A stretch of 64,000 bases of DNA from Dyadobacter jejuensis (lineage in GTDB: Bacteria > Bacteroidota > Bacteroidia > Cytophagales > Spirosomataceae): positions 62,001 through 126,000 of the forward strand of contig NZ_QGDT01000011.1 in NCBI RefSeq assembly GCF_003149085.1. Direction: 5' to 3'. This document shows positions 1 through 9,113 of this stretch, one piece after another. Under the pieces are notes generated by a model. The model was not told the DNA's origin and ran no database searches. It worked only from the letters and a program-made list of their open reading frames with translations. A program made the position numbers and the translations under genes. Position 1 is the first letter of the stretch. Each line of letters starts with the position of its first letter.

Positions 1-1
1 T

Positions 2-190
2 AAAGTTGGCGTGGCGGATCTATTGGATATGGGAACGACACTCCAGCCCTCCCCCGACGAAAACGTACCCAATAGCCAACATACCCTCACCATGTCGGAT
101 GTAATAAGGCTTTATGAGCAACTATTAAAATCCAAAGATCGGATCATCGAGGTGCTCCAAAGAGAAAATGACGCCCTAAGAAAAAAGTAA
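2..190 (+). CDS. C-terminal end of a possible HTH-type regulator (partial)
   Basis: The window opens inside a reading frame that ends at TAA 188-190; its start lies outside. The 62 visible residues consist of a Pro/Asn-rich linker and then a charged helix (SDVIRLYEQLLKSKDRIIEV and onward) ending in Arg-Lys-Lys. Short tails of this kind, with an LYE-LLK-KD pattern predicted to form a coiled coil, are common behind the N-terminal helix-turn-helix domain of XRE-type regulators in Bacteroidota. That identification is inference from the tail alone; the DNA-binding part is not in view. A terminal part of another coiled-coil protein would fit as well. Confidence 0.45.
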   Translation, partial: KVGVADLLDMGTTLQPSPDENVPNSQHTLTMSDVIRLYEQLLKSKDRIIEVLQRENDALRKK

Positions 191-245
191 ACTCGCTCAT
201 TCCCCCTCCCAACCTAGCCTTAAAGATTGGTTTAGGCTAAAGGCC

Positions 246-529
246 CGTCGAAGCATAGTCCATACAAGCTAATGTTAAGCAAGGTCATGCCCTTCGACGG
301 GCCCTGGTTGACATTAGTGAATTATTGAAACTACGTCAAAAAAATGTCATGTTGAGCCTGTCGAAGCATAGTCAATACAAGGTAAGGTTAAGCAAGGTCA
401 TGCCCTTCGAAGCGCCCTGGGTGACATTAGTGAATTATTGAAACTACGTCAAAAAAATGTCATGTTGAGCCTGTCGAAGCATAGTCAATACAAGGTAAGG
501 TTAAGCAAGGTCATGCCCTTCGAAGCGCC
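246..529. repeat. 113-bp tandem repeat, about 2.5 copies
   Basis: The segment starting tcgaagcata recurs at 248, 361 and 474, exactly 113 bases apart, and gacattagtg recurs at 310 and 423. The two right-hand copies are nearly identical and the first is partial and diverged. Within each unit, a stretch reading tgtcatgttgagcctgtcga and a stretch ending agcgccctgggtgaca are imperfect reverse complements of each other, so one unit can fold into a long stem. It resembles the dispersed extragenic palindromes of the type TGTCACCCTGAGCTTGTCGA seen in many genomes. It fills the gap between the partial gene and the convergent acyltransferase gene. Confidence 0.85.
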
Positions 530-596
530 AACACGGACTATGGCAACCCCACATTAAATTATAAAAAACAGGATCCCTCGCACGCTTCACCCTTAC

Positions 597-1580
597 TTAC
601 CGATACTGCGCCCCCAGCCATGCCAAAGTCGGCAGGGCTATAAAGGTGGCCAGGGCTGCGGGCCATCCCGCCAGGGCTCCGATCACCATGGATAGGATCA
701 CCACCAATAAGGGATATAAATAGACCAGAAAGCCAAAGAGAACGGAGTCGTAAAAGACCGAGCGAGCCGTAAGCTTAGCGGCTTTGGCGCTAAAGAAACG
801 ATAAAGGGGGGCATGCAAGCCCCTGCCAATGCTCCCTATCGCCTTGAGGAATCCATTGCTACGGTCAGGAGCGGGGCACTCCCGATCGAAATACTGACGT
901 ACGGCCAGTTTTTGCTCGGCCAAGGGCAGGTCATCGGAAACGGAGAATATTCCCTCATTCATACGTTCGGTAAGGATTTCGTTAAACTCCCTTAACCATT
1001 TTTCGTATTCCTTTGGGTCCGTTTGAAGATCGTTAGGGGACATTTCAGTACCGAAGTTCAGTACGACCCTTTTGCCAGGTCCTCTAAAGGTTTCATAGTT
1101 AAGTCCAGTAGGTACAACCCGCATATCGGGGATGCCGTCGGTGCCGTACCATATCTCATAGGCCATACGTGCCGTACCCTTTCCAAGTGAGCGCAGGTTC
1201 CATTCGTTTTTGCAGATCCCTTCCGAAAACACCACCACCGTGCCTCCACCCTTGAGGCTTTCTATACTTTCCTGAGTGGTTATATCGTGTTTCTTCACAT
1301 GTTCCCGCCCTTCGGAACCCCTAAAAACGGGTATCAAGTTGATTTGCCGTAACCAAAAGGCCACTTTAGGCTTCCGGAACACATCCCCACGGGTAAGCGT
1401 ATGGATGGGCTGGTCGAGTACGGAGCCTATCACTACCGCATCGAAAAAGGAATCGGGATGGTTGGAAGCGAGCAAATAAGGACTTTTCGGATGCAACTTT
1501 TTATGGCCTTGGACCAAAAGTCTTTTTAAAAATATAGGCAGGGCCAAACGTATCAGGAAGCGAGAAATATAATATACCAA
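597..1580 (-). CDS. PlsC-family acyltransferase (lysophospholipid acyltransferase-like)
   Basis: A 327-residue membrane protein expected to transfer an acyl chain onto a glycerophosphate or lysophospholipid. It carries the acyltransferase motif I as NHPDSFFDA near residue 40 (the H-x5-D spacing of the HPNGFLDP-type subfamily), RGDVFRK and IPVFRG near residues 64-88, and FSEG near residue 119 in place of the usual FPEG. The C-terminal 60 residues hold two hydrophobic segments. The start appears to be TTG at 1578-1580, as no ATG lies in frame nearby. It stands alone on the minus strand, converging with the repeat. Substrate is not predictable; a role in phospholipid or ornithine-lipid synthesis is possible. 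Confidence 0.8.
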   Translation of the reverse strand: MVYYISRFLIRLALPIFLKRLLVQGHKKLHPKSPYLLASNHPDSFFDAVVIGSVLDQPIHTLTRGDVFRKPKVAFWLRQINLIPVFRGSEGREHVKKHDITTQESIESLKGGGTVVVFSEGICKNEWNLRSLGKGTARMAYEIWYGTDGIPDMRVVPTGLNYETFRGPGKRVVLNFGTEMSPNDLQTDPKEYEKWLREFNEILTERMNEGIFSVSDDLPLAEQKLAVRQYFDRECPAPDRSNGFLKAIGSIGRGLHAPLYRFFSAKAAKLTARSVFYDSVLFGFLVYLYPLLVVILSMVIGALAGWPAALATFIALPTLAWLGAQYR

Positions 1581-1761
1581 GATGAATTCATTAGATTTTG
1601 CTGCAAAAATAATTTAAAAGTTTTAAAAATCGGTAAACTGTAATTGTCTCGCTCCTGTTATGGCCGGATATGGTGTGATTTTTTATAGTACATCATGGGG
1701 CACAGCCTTCCAAAAAATATACAGAATTTCCTGTATTTCTTTATGCCCACCAACATTCCCT

Positions 1762-1769
1762 TACCTTTG
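1762..1769 (+). promoter_or_regulatory. Bacteroidota-type promoter -7 element (TAccTTTG)
   Basis: The octamer tacctttg fits the Bacteroidota primary sigma consensus TAnnTTTG and lies 67 bases before the ATG of the kinase-fold gene. No clear TTTG -33 element is seen at the expected spacing, so the assignment rests on the -7 box and position. Confidence 0.45.
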
Positions 1770-1835
1770 TAGGGGAATGTAAGGAGCCGTGCCGTAGCCC
1801 CCGAAATTATTCGTACCAGTAAAGTTGATTTTATA

Positions 1836-2876
1836 ATGCGTCTTAAAGACTATCCAGCGATTATCCGGAAAGCCTGGGCCGGTTTCGATTCTTCCATCGA
1901 AGTAAAATTGGTTGAGGATATCAGTGCCAAAGTATCTACCAACCATGTTTTTCGTGTTACCCTCGAGAACGACGACCAAGTGATTGCCAAGTTATCCTAC
2001 TTCGGCAAATATGAGCATTTCAAAGAGGACCACCGCATTATACATGCTATGTCCAGTAATCTGCTCTATCCATTCGAGAACGTAATGGCCAAGTCTTTGG
2101 TCAAAAATAATCAGGTATATACCTATCGCTATCAGGAAGATTTTATTGACACTTGGGTCGTATTTTACAACCCCATTCGGGTCATGAAGAGGCTTCCTAA
2201 GCGACTCAATGAAGACCATATTCGCAAGCTGGGTCACGAAATGGCCAAATTCCACCTGGCGTGCTACCGGGTAAGCAAGTCCCTGCCCAAGTCTTCCAAG
2301 AATCTACGCACGGATATTAACCACCTATTGGACATATTAGAGACCGATAATGGTCAATATGAGCATAGAGGAAATATCCATATATTGAAACAGCAGTGTG
2401 AGACTTTTATGAAGAATATTCAACGGCTTAACGTAAGTTCGTTCGATCTTATGCCTGTTTTTGTAGACTGGAACATAGGAAATTTTTCCGTTACCAAGGA
2501 TCAAAAACTGTTTTCGCGTTGGGATTACGACTGGTTCCGAGTATCTTCGAGGGTAATGGACTTTTACTTTTTCAGTAGGGTGGTGTCCAATGTTGGCGAC
2601 CGTACGGTATTCAGCTACCTCATGTCGACACTCACAGAGGACCGATTTATAATTTTCTTGCAGGAATACCACAAAGTTTACCCGCTGACTGTCAAGGAAG
2701 TATACTTCATGAAAGAAGCATATCGTTTTTTTATCTTAAATTATGTAATTAAATACGGAAAATATTTTTTCCACCGGGCCTATTGTAATAAACTGCAGAA
2801 GGAAGCCTATGAGTTGTATTTCCCAGCCATAGAGGGTTTCGATGCTGACAAAATTTTAAAGGCCCTTAATCTATAA
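1836..2876 (+). CDS. Kinase-fold phosphotransferase (APH/choline-kinase-like)
   Basis: A 346-residue soluble protein. The C-terminal half carries VDWNIGNF (catalytic Asp about residue 211 and metal-binding Asn five residues on) followed by SRWDYDWFR (the second metal-binding Asp motif), the arrangement of the aminoglycoside phosphotransferase/homoserine kinase II/choline kinase superfamily. The N-terminal third has VFRVTLENDDQVIAKLSY, typical of the ATP-binding beta sheet with its Lys. The HGD triplet of the family is replaced by Phe-Val-Asp, so the usual His is missing. It is followed 32 bases later by a HAD phosphatase in the same direction, possibly one operon. The substrate is unknown; a small alcohol or sugar is likeliest. 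Confidence 0.65.
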   Translation: MRLKDYPAIIRKAWAGFDSSIEVKLVEDISAKVSTNHVFRVTLENDDQVIAKLSYFGKYEHFKEDHRIIHAMSSNLLYPFENVMAKSLVKNNQVYTYRYQEDFIDTWVVFYNPIRVMKRLPKRLNEDHIRKLGHEMAKFHLACYRVSKSLPKSSKNLRTDINHLLDILETDNGQYEHRGNIHILKQQCETFMKNIQRLNVSSFDLMPVFVDWNIGNFSVTKDQKLFSRWDYDWFRVSSRVMDFYFFSRVVSNVGDRTVFSYLMSTLTEDRFIIFLQEYHKVYPLTVKEVYFMKEAYRFFILNYVIKYGKYFFHRAYCNKLQKEAYELYFPAIEGFDADKILKALNL

Positions 2877-2908
2877 ACAATTCACATTTTCACTCCGCAA
2901 AGCCGCCT

Positions 2909-3757
2909 ATGCAACTAAACAATTTTAAATCAGTATTAGACAAATATGAAGTTATTTTTTTCGATGCATTTGGTGTTTTAAAAAATTATAACGGCCTTAT
3001 CCCAGGCATAGAAGAGACTTTTGATTACCTAAACCGCACCGGTAAGGATTTCTACGTAGTTACCAACGACGCCTCCCGAGGGCCCGAGCAGCTGGCAGAG
3101 TCCTATGTGCGCTTAGGAGTAGACATAGTCACTCCCGATAAGATCATCTCTTCGGGCATGCTGGCCCGCGACTTCCTCGAAAACAAGGTACGGAAGGGAA
3201 CTGTAGCCTATGTAGGCACCGAAGCCTCCGCCAAATACGTAGAAACCGCCGACTTGCGCACCCTTTCTATCAACGACCTCGACCTCGACGACGTCGATCA
3301 TATTACCGCTCTGGTATTCTTGGACGACGAGGGCTTCGACTGGAATACCGATCTTACCAAAACCTTAAATTTGTTGAGGAAACGTAACATCCCCGTCATC
3401 GTGGCCAATACGGACAAGACCTACCCCGCCTCCCAAAACAGGCTATCGATAGCAGTAGGTGCTTTGGCCAAAATGATTGAGGATACCATCGGCCGGCAGT
3501 TTATCCGTTTCGGGAAACCCGATCCACAAATGTTTATCTTCGCCTATCAGCATATCAAAGACTATCCCGACGTGAACAAGCGCGATATATTGATGGTAGG
3601 CGACACCCTGCATACCGACATTTTGGGCGGGAACAAGTTTGGTCTCGACACTGCCCTGGTGCTCTCCGGAAATACCCAAGCACAGGACGCCGAGGTGCGT
3701 ATTAGAAGCACGGGCATCATCCCTACTTATATCTGTACTTCGGCTGTAGTGGAATAA
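2909..3757 (+). CDS. HAD-superfamily phosphatase, NagD/PGP-like
   Basis: A 282-residue phosphohydrolase. Motif I is FFDAFGVL near residue 17, with the catalytic Asp and with Ala and Phe where NagD-type enzymes have DxDG; motif II is VVTNDAS; the C-terminal motif is MVGDTLHTDILGG with Gly-Asp and Asp for Mg2+. Length and motif order match the HAD subclass IIA (NagD, 4-nitrophenylphosphatase, phosphoglycolate phosphatase), which has a large cap between motifs II and III. Motif I keeps only one Asp: DxD is D-A-F here, so the general acid is absent, as in the group annotated as sugar-phosphatase-like HAD proteins. It follows the kinase-fold gene closely. Confidence 0.75.
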   Translation: MQLNNFKSVLDKYEVIFFDAFGVLKNYNGLIPGIEETFDYLNRTGKDFYVVTNDASRGPEQLAESYVRLGVDIVTPDKIISSGMLARDFLENKVRKGTVAYVGTEASAKYVETADLRTLSINDLDLDDVDHITALVFLDDEGFDWNTDLTKTLNLLRKRNIPVIVANTDKTYPASQNRLSIAVGALAKMIEDTIGRQFIRFGKPDPQMFIFAYQHIKDYPDVNKRDILMVGDTLHTDILGGNKFGLDTALVLSGNTQAQDAEVRIRSTGIIPTYICTSAVVE

Positions 3758-3769
3758 ACGACCCTTTTA

Positions 3770-3799
3770 TCTTCCCTGACGGGTGCTCGTCGGGGAAGA
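3770..3799 (+). terminator. Hairpin after the HAD gene
   Basis: An 11-bp stem (tcttccctgac with gtcggggaaga, one G-T pair) and an 8-base loop lie 12 bases after the HAD stop codon. There is no T-run behind it, so it may end transcription weakly or protect the mRNA 3' end. Confidence 0.4.
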
Positions 3800-3914
3800 T
3801 AGCCCCTAAGAAAAAAGGTACTCTACATACTTTCCATAAAAAAGTGCCATTTTCTCCCTTTTTTTTAATAGCTTGATATACATTTAGTGGTTAAACACCT
3901 TCGGGTTTATCAAC

Positions 3915-5456
3915 ATGCTAGCAAAAACCTATGGCAGTGCCGTATATGGGGTCGATGCCGCCATGATCACCATTGAAGTAACGGTGGGCCAAGGCCTGGG
4001 ATTTTTTATGGTAGGCCTCGCCGACAGCGCCGTGAAGGAAAGCCAGCAGCGCGTAGAGGCATCTCTCAAATATTTCGGCTATAAGATGCCCCGACAGAAG
4101 ATAGTCGTCAACTTGGCCCCTGCCGATATTCGCAAGGAGGGCTCGGCCTATGACCTTCCCATTGCCCTGTGCATCCTGCAATCCTCCGAACAACTACAAC
4201 CCCACAAAAACCTTGACGAATACGTGATCATGGGCGAACTATCCTTAGACGGCATCCTGAGGCCTATTAAAGGCGTGCTCCCCATTGCCATAGAGGTACG
4301 TCGACAGGGCTTCAAGGGCTTTATACTACCCGCCGAAAACGCCTACGAAGCCGCCATAGTGAACAATATCGATGTTATTCCCGTAGAAACCCTGGAGGAC
4401 GCCATCACATTCCTTCAGGGCAGGAGCGGCATAGAACCCCTGGTCGTCAACACCCGTGACTTATTTTTTACGACTCAAAACGACTACCCTTCCGATTTTT
4501 CGCATGTCCAGGGCCAGGAGAATATCAAGAGAGCACTAGAAATTGCCGCCGCCGGGGGACATAACGTCATCATGATAGGACCACCAGGATCCGGGAAAAC
4601 CATGCTTGCCAAACGTATACCGGGAATCCTCCCCCCATTGAGCCTGCCAGAGGCCTTAGAGACCACCAAAATCCACTCCGTAGCGGGAAAGCTAGGGAAA
4701 AGGGCGACGCTTGTCTCTCGCCGCCCCTTTCGCTCCCCCCACCACTCCATTAGCGATGCCGCCTTGGTAGGTGGTGGTAGTTTCCCCCAGCCAGGAGAAA
4801 TATCCCTGGCCCATAATGGCGTCCTTTTTTTGGACGAGCTCCCCGAGTTTAAAAGGACCGTTCTTGAAGTGATGCGCCAGCCCCTAGAAGAACGACGGGT
4901 GAGCATATCCAGGGCCAAGATGGCGGTGGAATTTCCCGCCAACTTTATGCTGATCGCCAGTATGAACCCCTGCCCCTGTGGCTATTACAACCACCCCGAC
5001 AAGGAGTGTGTCTGTGGCCCAGGGGTGGTACAGAAGTACCTCAACCGCATAAGCGGCCCACTGCTCGACCGCATCGACCTGCATGTAGAAGTTACCCCCG
5101 TGTCCTTCGACCAGATCGCCTCCACCCGTAAAGCCGAAAGCAGTTCCGAGATCAGGGCTCGGGTCATCAGAGCCAGGGAGCGCCAGACGGAGCGATTTAA
5201 AGACCACGACGACATTTACTCCAACGCCATGATGCCTCCCGAAATAGTGAAGGAAGTATGCCAGATTGGAGAGGAAGGAATGGGCCTATTGCGCACGGCT
5301 ATGGATAAACTGGGCCTCTCGGCCAGGGCCTACGACCGCATCCTGAAGGTGTCGCGTACCATAGCCGACCTTGCCGAAAGCGATCATATCCTCGTAGAGC
5401 ACCTGTCGGAAGCCATACAATACCGCAGCCTGGACCGGGAAAATTGGGCGGGCTAA
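3915..5456 (+). CDS. comM: YifB/ComM-family AAA+ ATPase (Mg-chelatase-like)
   Basis: A 513-residue protein of the YifB family. The N-terminal domain (residues 1-165) is the Lon-protease-fold ChlI-like region starting with MLAKTYGSAVYGVDA. A central Mg-chelatase-like AAA+ core follows, with Walker A GPPGSGKTMLAKR near residue 222, RSPHHSISDAALVGGG, Walker B GVLFLDELPEF, and MNPCPCGYYNHP with Cys residues. The C-terminal part (LSARAYDRILKVSRTIADLA) is the Mg_chelatase_C helical domain. In naturally competent proteobacteria ComM is a hexameric helicase promoting branch migration during transformation; its role in Bacteroidota is not established. Length is normal for the family, and it stands alone. 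Confidence 0.93.
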   Translation: MLAKTYGSAVYGVDAAMITIEVTVGQGLGFFMVGLADSAVKESQQRVEASLKYFGYKMPRQKIVVNLAPADIRKEGSAYDLPIALCILQSSEQLQPHKNLDEYVIMGELSLDGILRPIKGVLPIAIEVRRQGFKGFILPAENAYEAAIVNNIDVIPVETLEDAITFLQGRSGIEPLVVNTRDLFFTTQNDYPSDFSHVQGQENIKRALEIAAAGGHNVIMIGPPGSGKTMLAKRIPGILPPLSLPEALETTKIHSVAGKLGKRATLVSRRPFRSPHHSISDAALVGGGSFPQPGEISLAHNGVLFLDELPEFKRTVLEVMRQPLEERRVSISRAKMAVEFPANFMLIASMNPCPCGYYNHPDKECVCGPGVVQKYLNRISGPLLDRIDLHVEVTPVSFDQIASTRKAESSSEIRARVIRARERQTERFKDHDDIYSNAMMPPEIVKEVCQIGEEGMGLLRTAMDKLGLSARAYDRILKVSRTIADLAESDHILVEHLSEAIQYRSLDRENWAG

Positions 5457-5564
5457 TAGGCCTTTCATTCCTTTTTAGACTTTTCCAATAATTTTATTGG
5501 CAAGGGATCGGTAAATTTGAGCTTACTTTGACTTCTGGCATTCTCTACATCAAATAATACGCAA

Positions 5565-7124
5565 ATGAAAAAAATGATCAGTTGTTTTTGCCTGGCAATC
5601 CTCGGACTGATGGGCTGTAGTCCAACAAAATCCTCAGAAAAAGAGGCCGTTAAACCGAATATTTTGGTCATATATCTCGACGACCTCGGTTATGGCGATG
5701 TGAGTGCCTATGGGCAGACTACCTTATTAACCCCCAATATTGACCAGTTGGCCAATGAGGGTGTGAGGTTCACCAACGGGTATGCTTCCTCGGCGACTTG
5801 TACCCCCAGCCGCTATGCCTTCTTGACGGGGATATACCCCTGGCGTAATAAAAACGCTCGTATCCTTCCGGGCGACGCCCCCTTACTGATTGATACCAGC
5901 TTAGTAACCTTACCCAAAATGCTGAAAAAGGCCGGCTACAAGACCGCCGTAGTAGGGAAATGGCACCTGGGAATAGGCGATGGACAGGTAGACTGGAACA
6001 AAGAATTACAAAAAAATCCCAATGACGTTGGTTTCGACTACTCCTACATTATGGCTGCCACCACCGACCGGGTTCCTACCGTATACATCGAAAACCGCAA
6101 AGTAGTAGGCCTGTCGGCCGACGACCCTATCCAAGTTAGCTATAAGGAGAACTTCGAAGGGGAGCCTACCGCCATTACCAATCCCGAACTGATGACCAAA
6201 CAAAAATGGCATCATGGCCACAACAATTCGGTACATAATGGCATCCCCCGCATTGGTTTCCAAAAAGGGGGTAAGTCGGCCCTATGGCACGACGAGGACA
6301 TGGCCGATTTGTTTCTGGACAAGGCCAAGGCTTTTATCAGTGACAATAACCCTTCCAAGACTGGCAAGCCATTCTTTATGTACTATGCCTTGCAACAACC
6401 CCACGTACCGCGTGTGCCTAACGAGCGCTTCGTAGGCAAGTCGGGAATGGGCCCTAGAGGTGACGCTATCATAGAGGCCGACTGGTGTGTAGGCGAAATC
6501 ATGAAACAATTGAAAGCCGAAGGCTTAGATGAAAATACTTTGGTGATATTCTCCAGCGATAACGGCCCCGTGCTCAACGACGGATACTACGACGACGCCG
6601 TAGAAAAACTAGGCGATCATAAGCCTGCTGGTCCGTTACGAGGTGGAAAATACAGCCTATTTGACGCTGGCACCAAAGTTCCTTTTATTACCTACTGGAA
6701 AGGAAAAATTAAGCCTCAGGTTTCCGATGCCCTCGTAAGCCAGATCGACATCCTCTCATCGATCGCCAACTTAGTGGGCCAATCCAACCCCTCCGACGAC
6801 TCCATGAATATGTTGAATGCCTTAATGGGCAAATCAGAAAAAGGCAGAGACCAATTGGTGCTGGAGGCCACCGGGCGCTTAGCTTACCGCAACGGGGCTT
6901 ATGTGTTGATCCCCCCCTATAAGGGAGAGGCCCTCAACAAGATGGTAAATATTGAAACCGGTGTTAGCGCTGAATACCAGCTTTACGACCTCACAAAAGA
7001 TGCTGGTCAGGATAAAAACCTAGCCCAGGAAATGCCCGAGAAGCTGGAAGAAATGAAAGAAGGCATGCAGAAAGTAGTAGGTGATGCCTACCAGTTTAAT
7101 ACCGCCGAAGTCAAACTAAAATAG
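5565..7124 (+). CDS. Sulfatase, lipoprotein (arylsulfatase family S1)
   Basis: A 519-residue sulfatase that hydrolyses sulfate esters, probably from sulfated glycans. A lipoprotein signal (ILGLMGC, lipid-bearing Cys18) puts it in the periplasm or on the outer membrane. Metal ligands D39-D40 sit in YLDDLGYGDVSAYG; the catalytic Cys79 lies in CTPSR, the motif converted to formylglycine; GKWHLG and SSDNGP are further signature motifs of the active site. Cys rather than Ser at the key position means it needs a formylglycine-generating enzyme or anSME; none is in this window (the SUMF1-type gene at 34.6 kb is GldJ, not such an enzyme). It is followed by a strong terminator and has no glycan-utilisation genes around it. 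Confidence 0.92.
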   Translation: MKKMISCFCLAILGLMGCSPTKSSEKEAVKPNILVIYLDDLGYGDVSAYGQTTLLTPNIDQLANEGVRFTNGYASSATCTPSRYAFLTGIYPWRNKNARILPGDAPLLIDTSLVTLPKMLKKAGYKTAVVGKWHLGIGDGQVDWNKELQKNPNDVGFDYSYIMAATTDRVPTVYIENRKVVGLSADDPIQVSYKENFEGEPTAITNPELMTKQKWHHGHNNSVHNGIPRIGFQKGGKSALWHDEDMADLFLDKAKAFISDNNPSKTGKPFFMYYALQQPHVPRVPNERFVGKSGMGPRGDAIIEADWCVGEIMKQLKAEGLDENTLVIFSSDNGPVLNDGYYDDAVEKLGDHKPAGPLRGGKYSLFDAGTKVPFITYWKGKIKPQVSDALVSQIDILSSIANLVGQSNPSDDSMNMLNALMGKSEKGRDQLVLEATGRLAYRNGAYVLIPPYKGEALNKMVNIETGVSAEYQLYDLTKDAGQDKNLAQEMPEKLEEMKEGMQKVVGDAYQFNTAEVKLK

Positions 7125-7148
7125 TTTTATATCGGTGCTTACATCAAC

Positions 7149-7187
7149 GACGCCAGCCTGCACTTCGCAGGCTGGCGTCATTTTTTT
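7149..7187 (+). terminator. Rho-independent terminator after the sulfatase gene
   Basis: A perfect 13-bp GC-rich stem (gacgccagcctgc with its complement), 5-base loop, and a run of seven T 25-63 bases after the stop codon. Confidence 0.92.
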
Positions 7188-7192
7188 GGAGC

Positions 7193-7963
7193 CTATTGCT
7201 CCTCGACCGACACCCCTCCCAGTTCCTGAAAGAGAGTCTGCCAGTAATAGGAAAGATGGGGACTATGCTCGCGGCTAGACGCCGTAGGCTCAAACGGCGA
7301 GATGACCGTCACCTGTGGCGTTCCTATAAAATATTCCTCCAGGCGTTTGGCATCGGCCTTGGCTTCGGTGGCGGCCTGCTCGTCGCTTACAGGCGGAGAC
7401 TTATGAAAATCGTGACGGCCGGGGCCATGCATACTCTCCACCATATCGCTAAAGTAGTATACCTTCAGCTCGGCTCCCGACTCATTGGCCTTAGCAATAA
7501 TAGGAATAGAAGCTAGTATGTCGGTCGACTGGTTAGACGCCCCGGTATTTTGCTGATTGAGCTTTAGTAAAAGTTGTCTTAAGTACACCCTCTTTTCCTT
7601 CTGCAAGGAGAGTCCGTAGGCCGTTTCTATGGCCTCCTTATCGGTAGGGCTCGCTCCATAATCATCGTCTTTTTCACTGCGTACGGTAAGGGAAAGTGCC
7701 TTGGCTTTGGCCGTGTTTTCATGTATAAAATAGACTTCAAGCTTATCGCCCTTGTTCTTCATATTCCCCTCCAATATGTCGGTGAGGGCCTGTTCATATT
7801 TCTCAGCCACATAGGCCTTGTTTACATTCACACTTTGGGTCTTGTCTAGAAAAACAAGGGTGTAGGACGGGGCATCGGGTGTGGTGGGCGCCTGGTCCTT
7901 ATTAGAGGTACAGCTCCAGGCCAACAGCAACAAGAGGAGTGCCAGTTTGCTAGTTTGCTTCAT
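7193..7963 (-). CDS. Lipoprotein with a VWA-like N-terminal strand, function unknown
   Basis: A 256-residue protein starting with a lipoprotein signal (LLLLLAWSCTSN, Cys18). After a short Pro-rich linker it reads YTLVFLDKTQSV, which resembles the first strand and the DxTxS metal site of von Willebrand A domains, and later YYFSDMVESMHG, like the second VWA Asp strand. In other genomes such proteins are annotated only as lipoprotein or VWA domain protein. No function can be assigned. It converges with the sulfatase gene and shares the short gap holding the terminator. Confidence 0.7.
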   Translation of the reverse strand: MKQTSKLALLLLLLAWSCTSNKDQAPTTPDAPSYTLVFLDKTQSVNVNKAYVAEKYEQALTDILEGNMKNKGDKLEVYFIHENTAKAKALSLTVRSEKDDDYGASPTDKEAIETAYGLSLQKEKRVYLRQLLLKLNQQNTGASNQSTDILASIPIIAKANESGAELKVYYFSDMVESMHGPGRHDFHKSPPVSDEQAATEAKADAKRLEEYFIGTPQVTVISPFEPTASSREHSPHLSYYWQTLFQELGGVSVEEQ

Positions 7964-8126
7964 AGGTATTTTTTTTCAGGGCTAAATAAATGGTAGGGTT
8001 TCAAAATAGATACCTGGCCACAAAGGCCAAGGATCGGAGTATCGCTTATAATTTTCTAAAAAGACTCGCCATCAGTCACTTTAGCACAAAAAACGAGGTT
8101 TTAAACGCATTATTTTGGGACTTAAC

Positions 8127-8158
8127 AAAAAATCCCCTAAATCCGAAGATCCAGGGGA
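8127..8158 (-). terminator. Probable terminator after fabI
   Basis: On the minus strand a stem of about six G-C-rich pairs (tcccct with agggga, extended by an inner atc/gat pairing) is followed by six T, starting 23 bases after the fabI stop codon. Confidence 0.65.
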
Positions 8159-8180
8159 CTATATAGCTTTCTGATGCAAA

Positions 8181-9002
8181 CTATTGATTCTGTTGCTGGA
8201 TCATCTGTACAAGATCTTCGGAGATACCCGTTGCCGAATAACCGCCGTCATGATACAAGTTTTGCATGGTCACGTAGCGTGTCAAGTCAGAGAACATCGA
8301 AATGGCATAATTGGCACAGTCCTCCGCCTTGGCATTACCCAATGGACTCATTTTCTGAGCAAATTCATAAAATGCATCAAAGCCTTCTATTCCTGAACCG
8401 GCTTTGGTAACGGTAGGAGACTGTGAAATGGTGTTAACCCGTACGTTTTTGGCCTTTCCATAGCGGTAGCCATAGCTGCGGGCAATGCTCTCGAGCATGG
8501 CCTTGGCTTCTGCCATATCGCCGTAGAAAGAGTAGGTCCGCTGAGCGGCAATATAAGACAAAGCCACTACCGAAGCCCACTCATTGAGGGCATCTTGCTT
8601 CTCGGCTACTTGCAGGAATTTATGAAGCGAAATAGCCGAAATATCCAGCCCTTTTTGCATCCACTCGTAGTTCAAGTCGCCGTACTCCTTGTTCTTGCGA
8701 ACATTCAAGGACATGCCTATAGAATGTAAAACGAAGTCGATTTTACCTCCAAGAATCTCAGTGGACTTGGAGAAAAGATTTTCTATATCTTCTACAGAAG
8801 TAGCGTCGGCAGGGATAATCTGGGCATCACACTGCTCGGCCAAGTTATTGATAGCCCCCATACGCATCGCGATAGGCGCATTGGTTAAGGTAAAAATGGC
8901 GCCCTCTTCCTTTGCTTTAAGGGCCACTTGCCATGCAATGGAGTTTTCGTCCAAAGCTCCTGATATAATTCCTCTTTTTCCTTTAAGTAACCCGTAAGCC
9001 AT
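8181..9002 (-). CDS. fabI: Enoyl-[acyl-carrier-protein] reductase (NADH), FabI
   Basis: A 273-residue short-chain-dehydrogenase-fold enzyme catalysing the last reduction of each fatty acid elongation cycle. The N-terminus GKRGIISGALDENSIAW is the FabI form of the nucleotide-binding motif; the catalytic pair is in YSFYGDMAEAKAM, with Tyr-x6-Lys spacing typical of FabI. SQSPTVTKAGSGI is the substrate-binding loop, equivalent to the TLAASGI region of other FabI. It stands alone with its own terminator; the other fatty acid synthesis genes are not here. Confidence 0.95.
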   Translation of the reverse strand: MAYGLLKGKRGIISGALDENSIAWQVALKAKEEGAIFTLTNAPIAMRMGAINNLAEQCDAQIIPADATSVEDIENLFSKSTEILGGKIDFVLHSIGMSLNVRKNKEYGDLNYEWMQKGLDISAISLHKFLQVAEKQDALNEWASVVALSYIAAQRTYSFYGDMAEAKAMLESIARSYGYRYGKAKNVRVNTISQSPTVTKAGSGIEGFDAFYEFAQKMSPLGNAKAEDCANYAISMFSDLTRYVTMQNLYHDGGYSATGISEDLVQMIQQQNQ

Positions 9003-9113
9003 GGTTATTGTCTATTGTTATTGAATGTTAAGCCTATTTGAGCCAGCAAAGTAACGAATTTTTGATAGGTAATTCTACTAAAAAAATCCCCCATTTTATC
9101 GGCTCTATCTATT

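Noticed and set aside
4484..4942. 152-codon minus-strand frame within comM
   Set aside because: Antisense shadow of the conserved AAA+ region.
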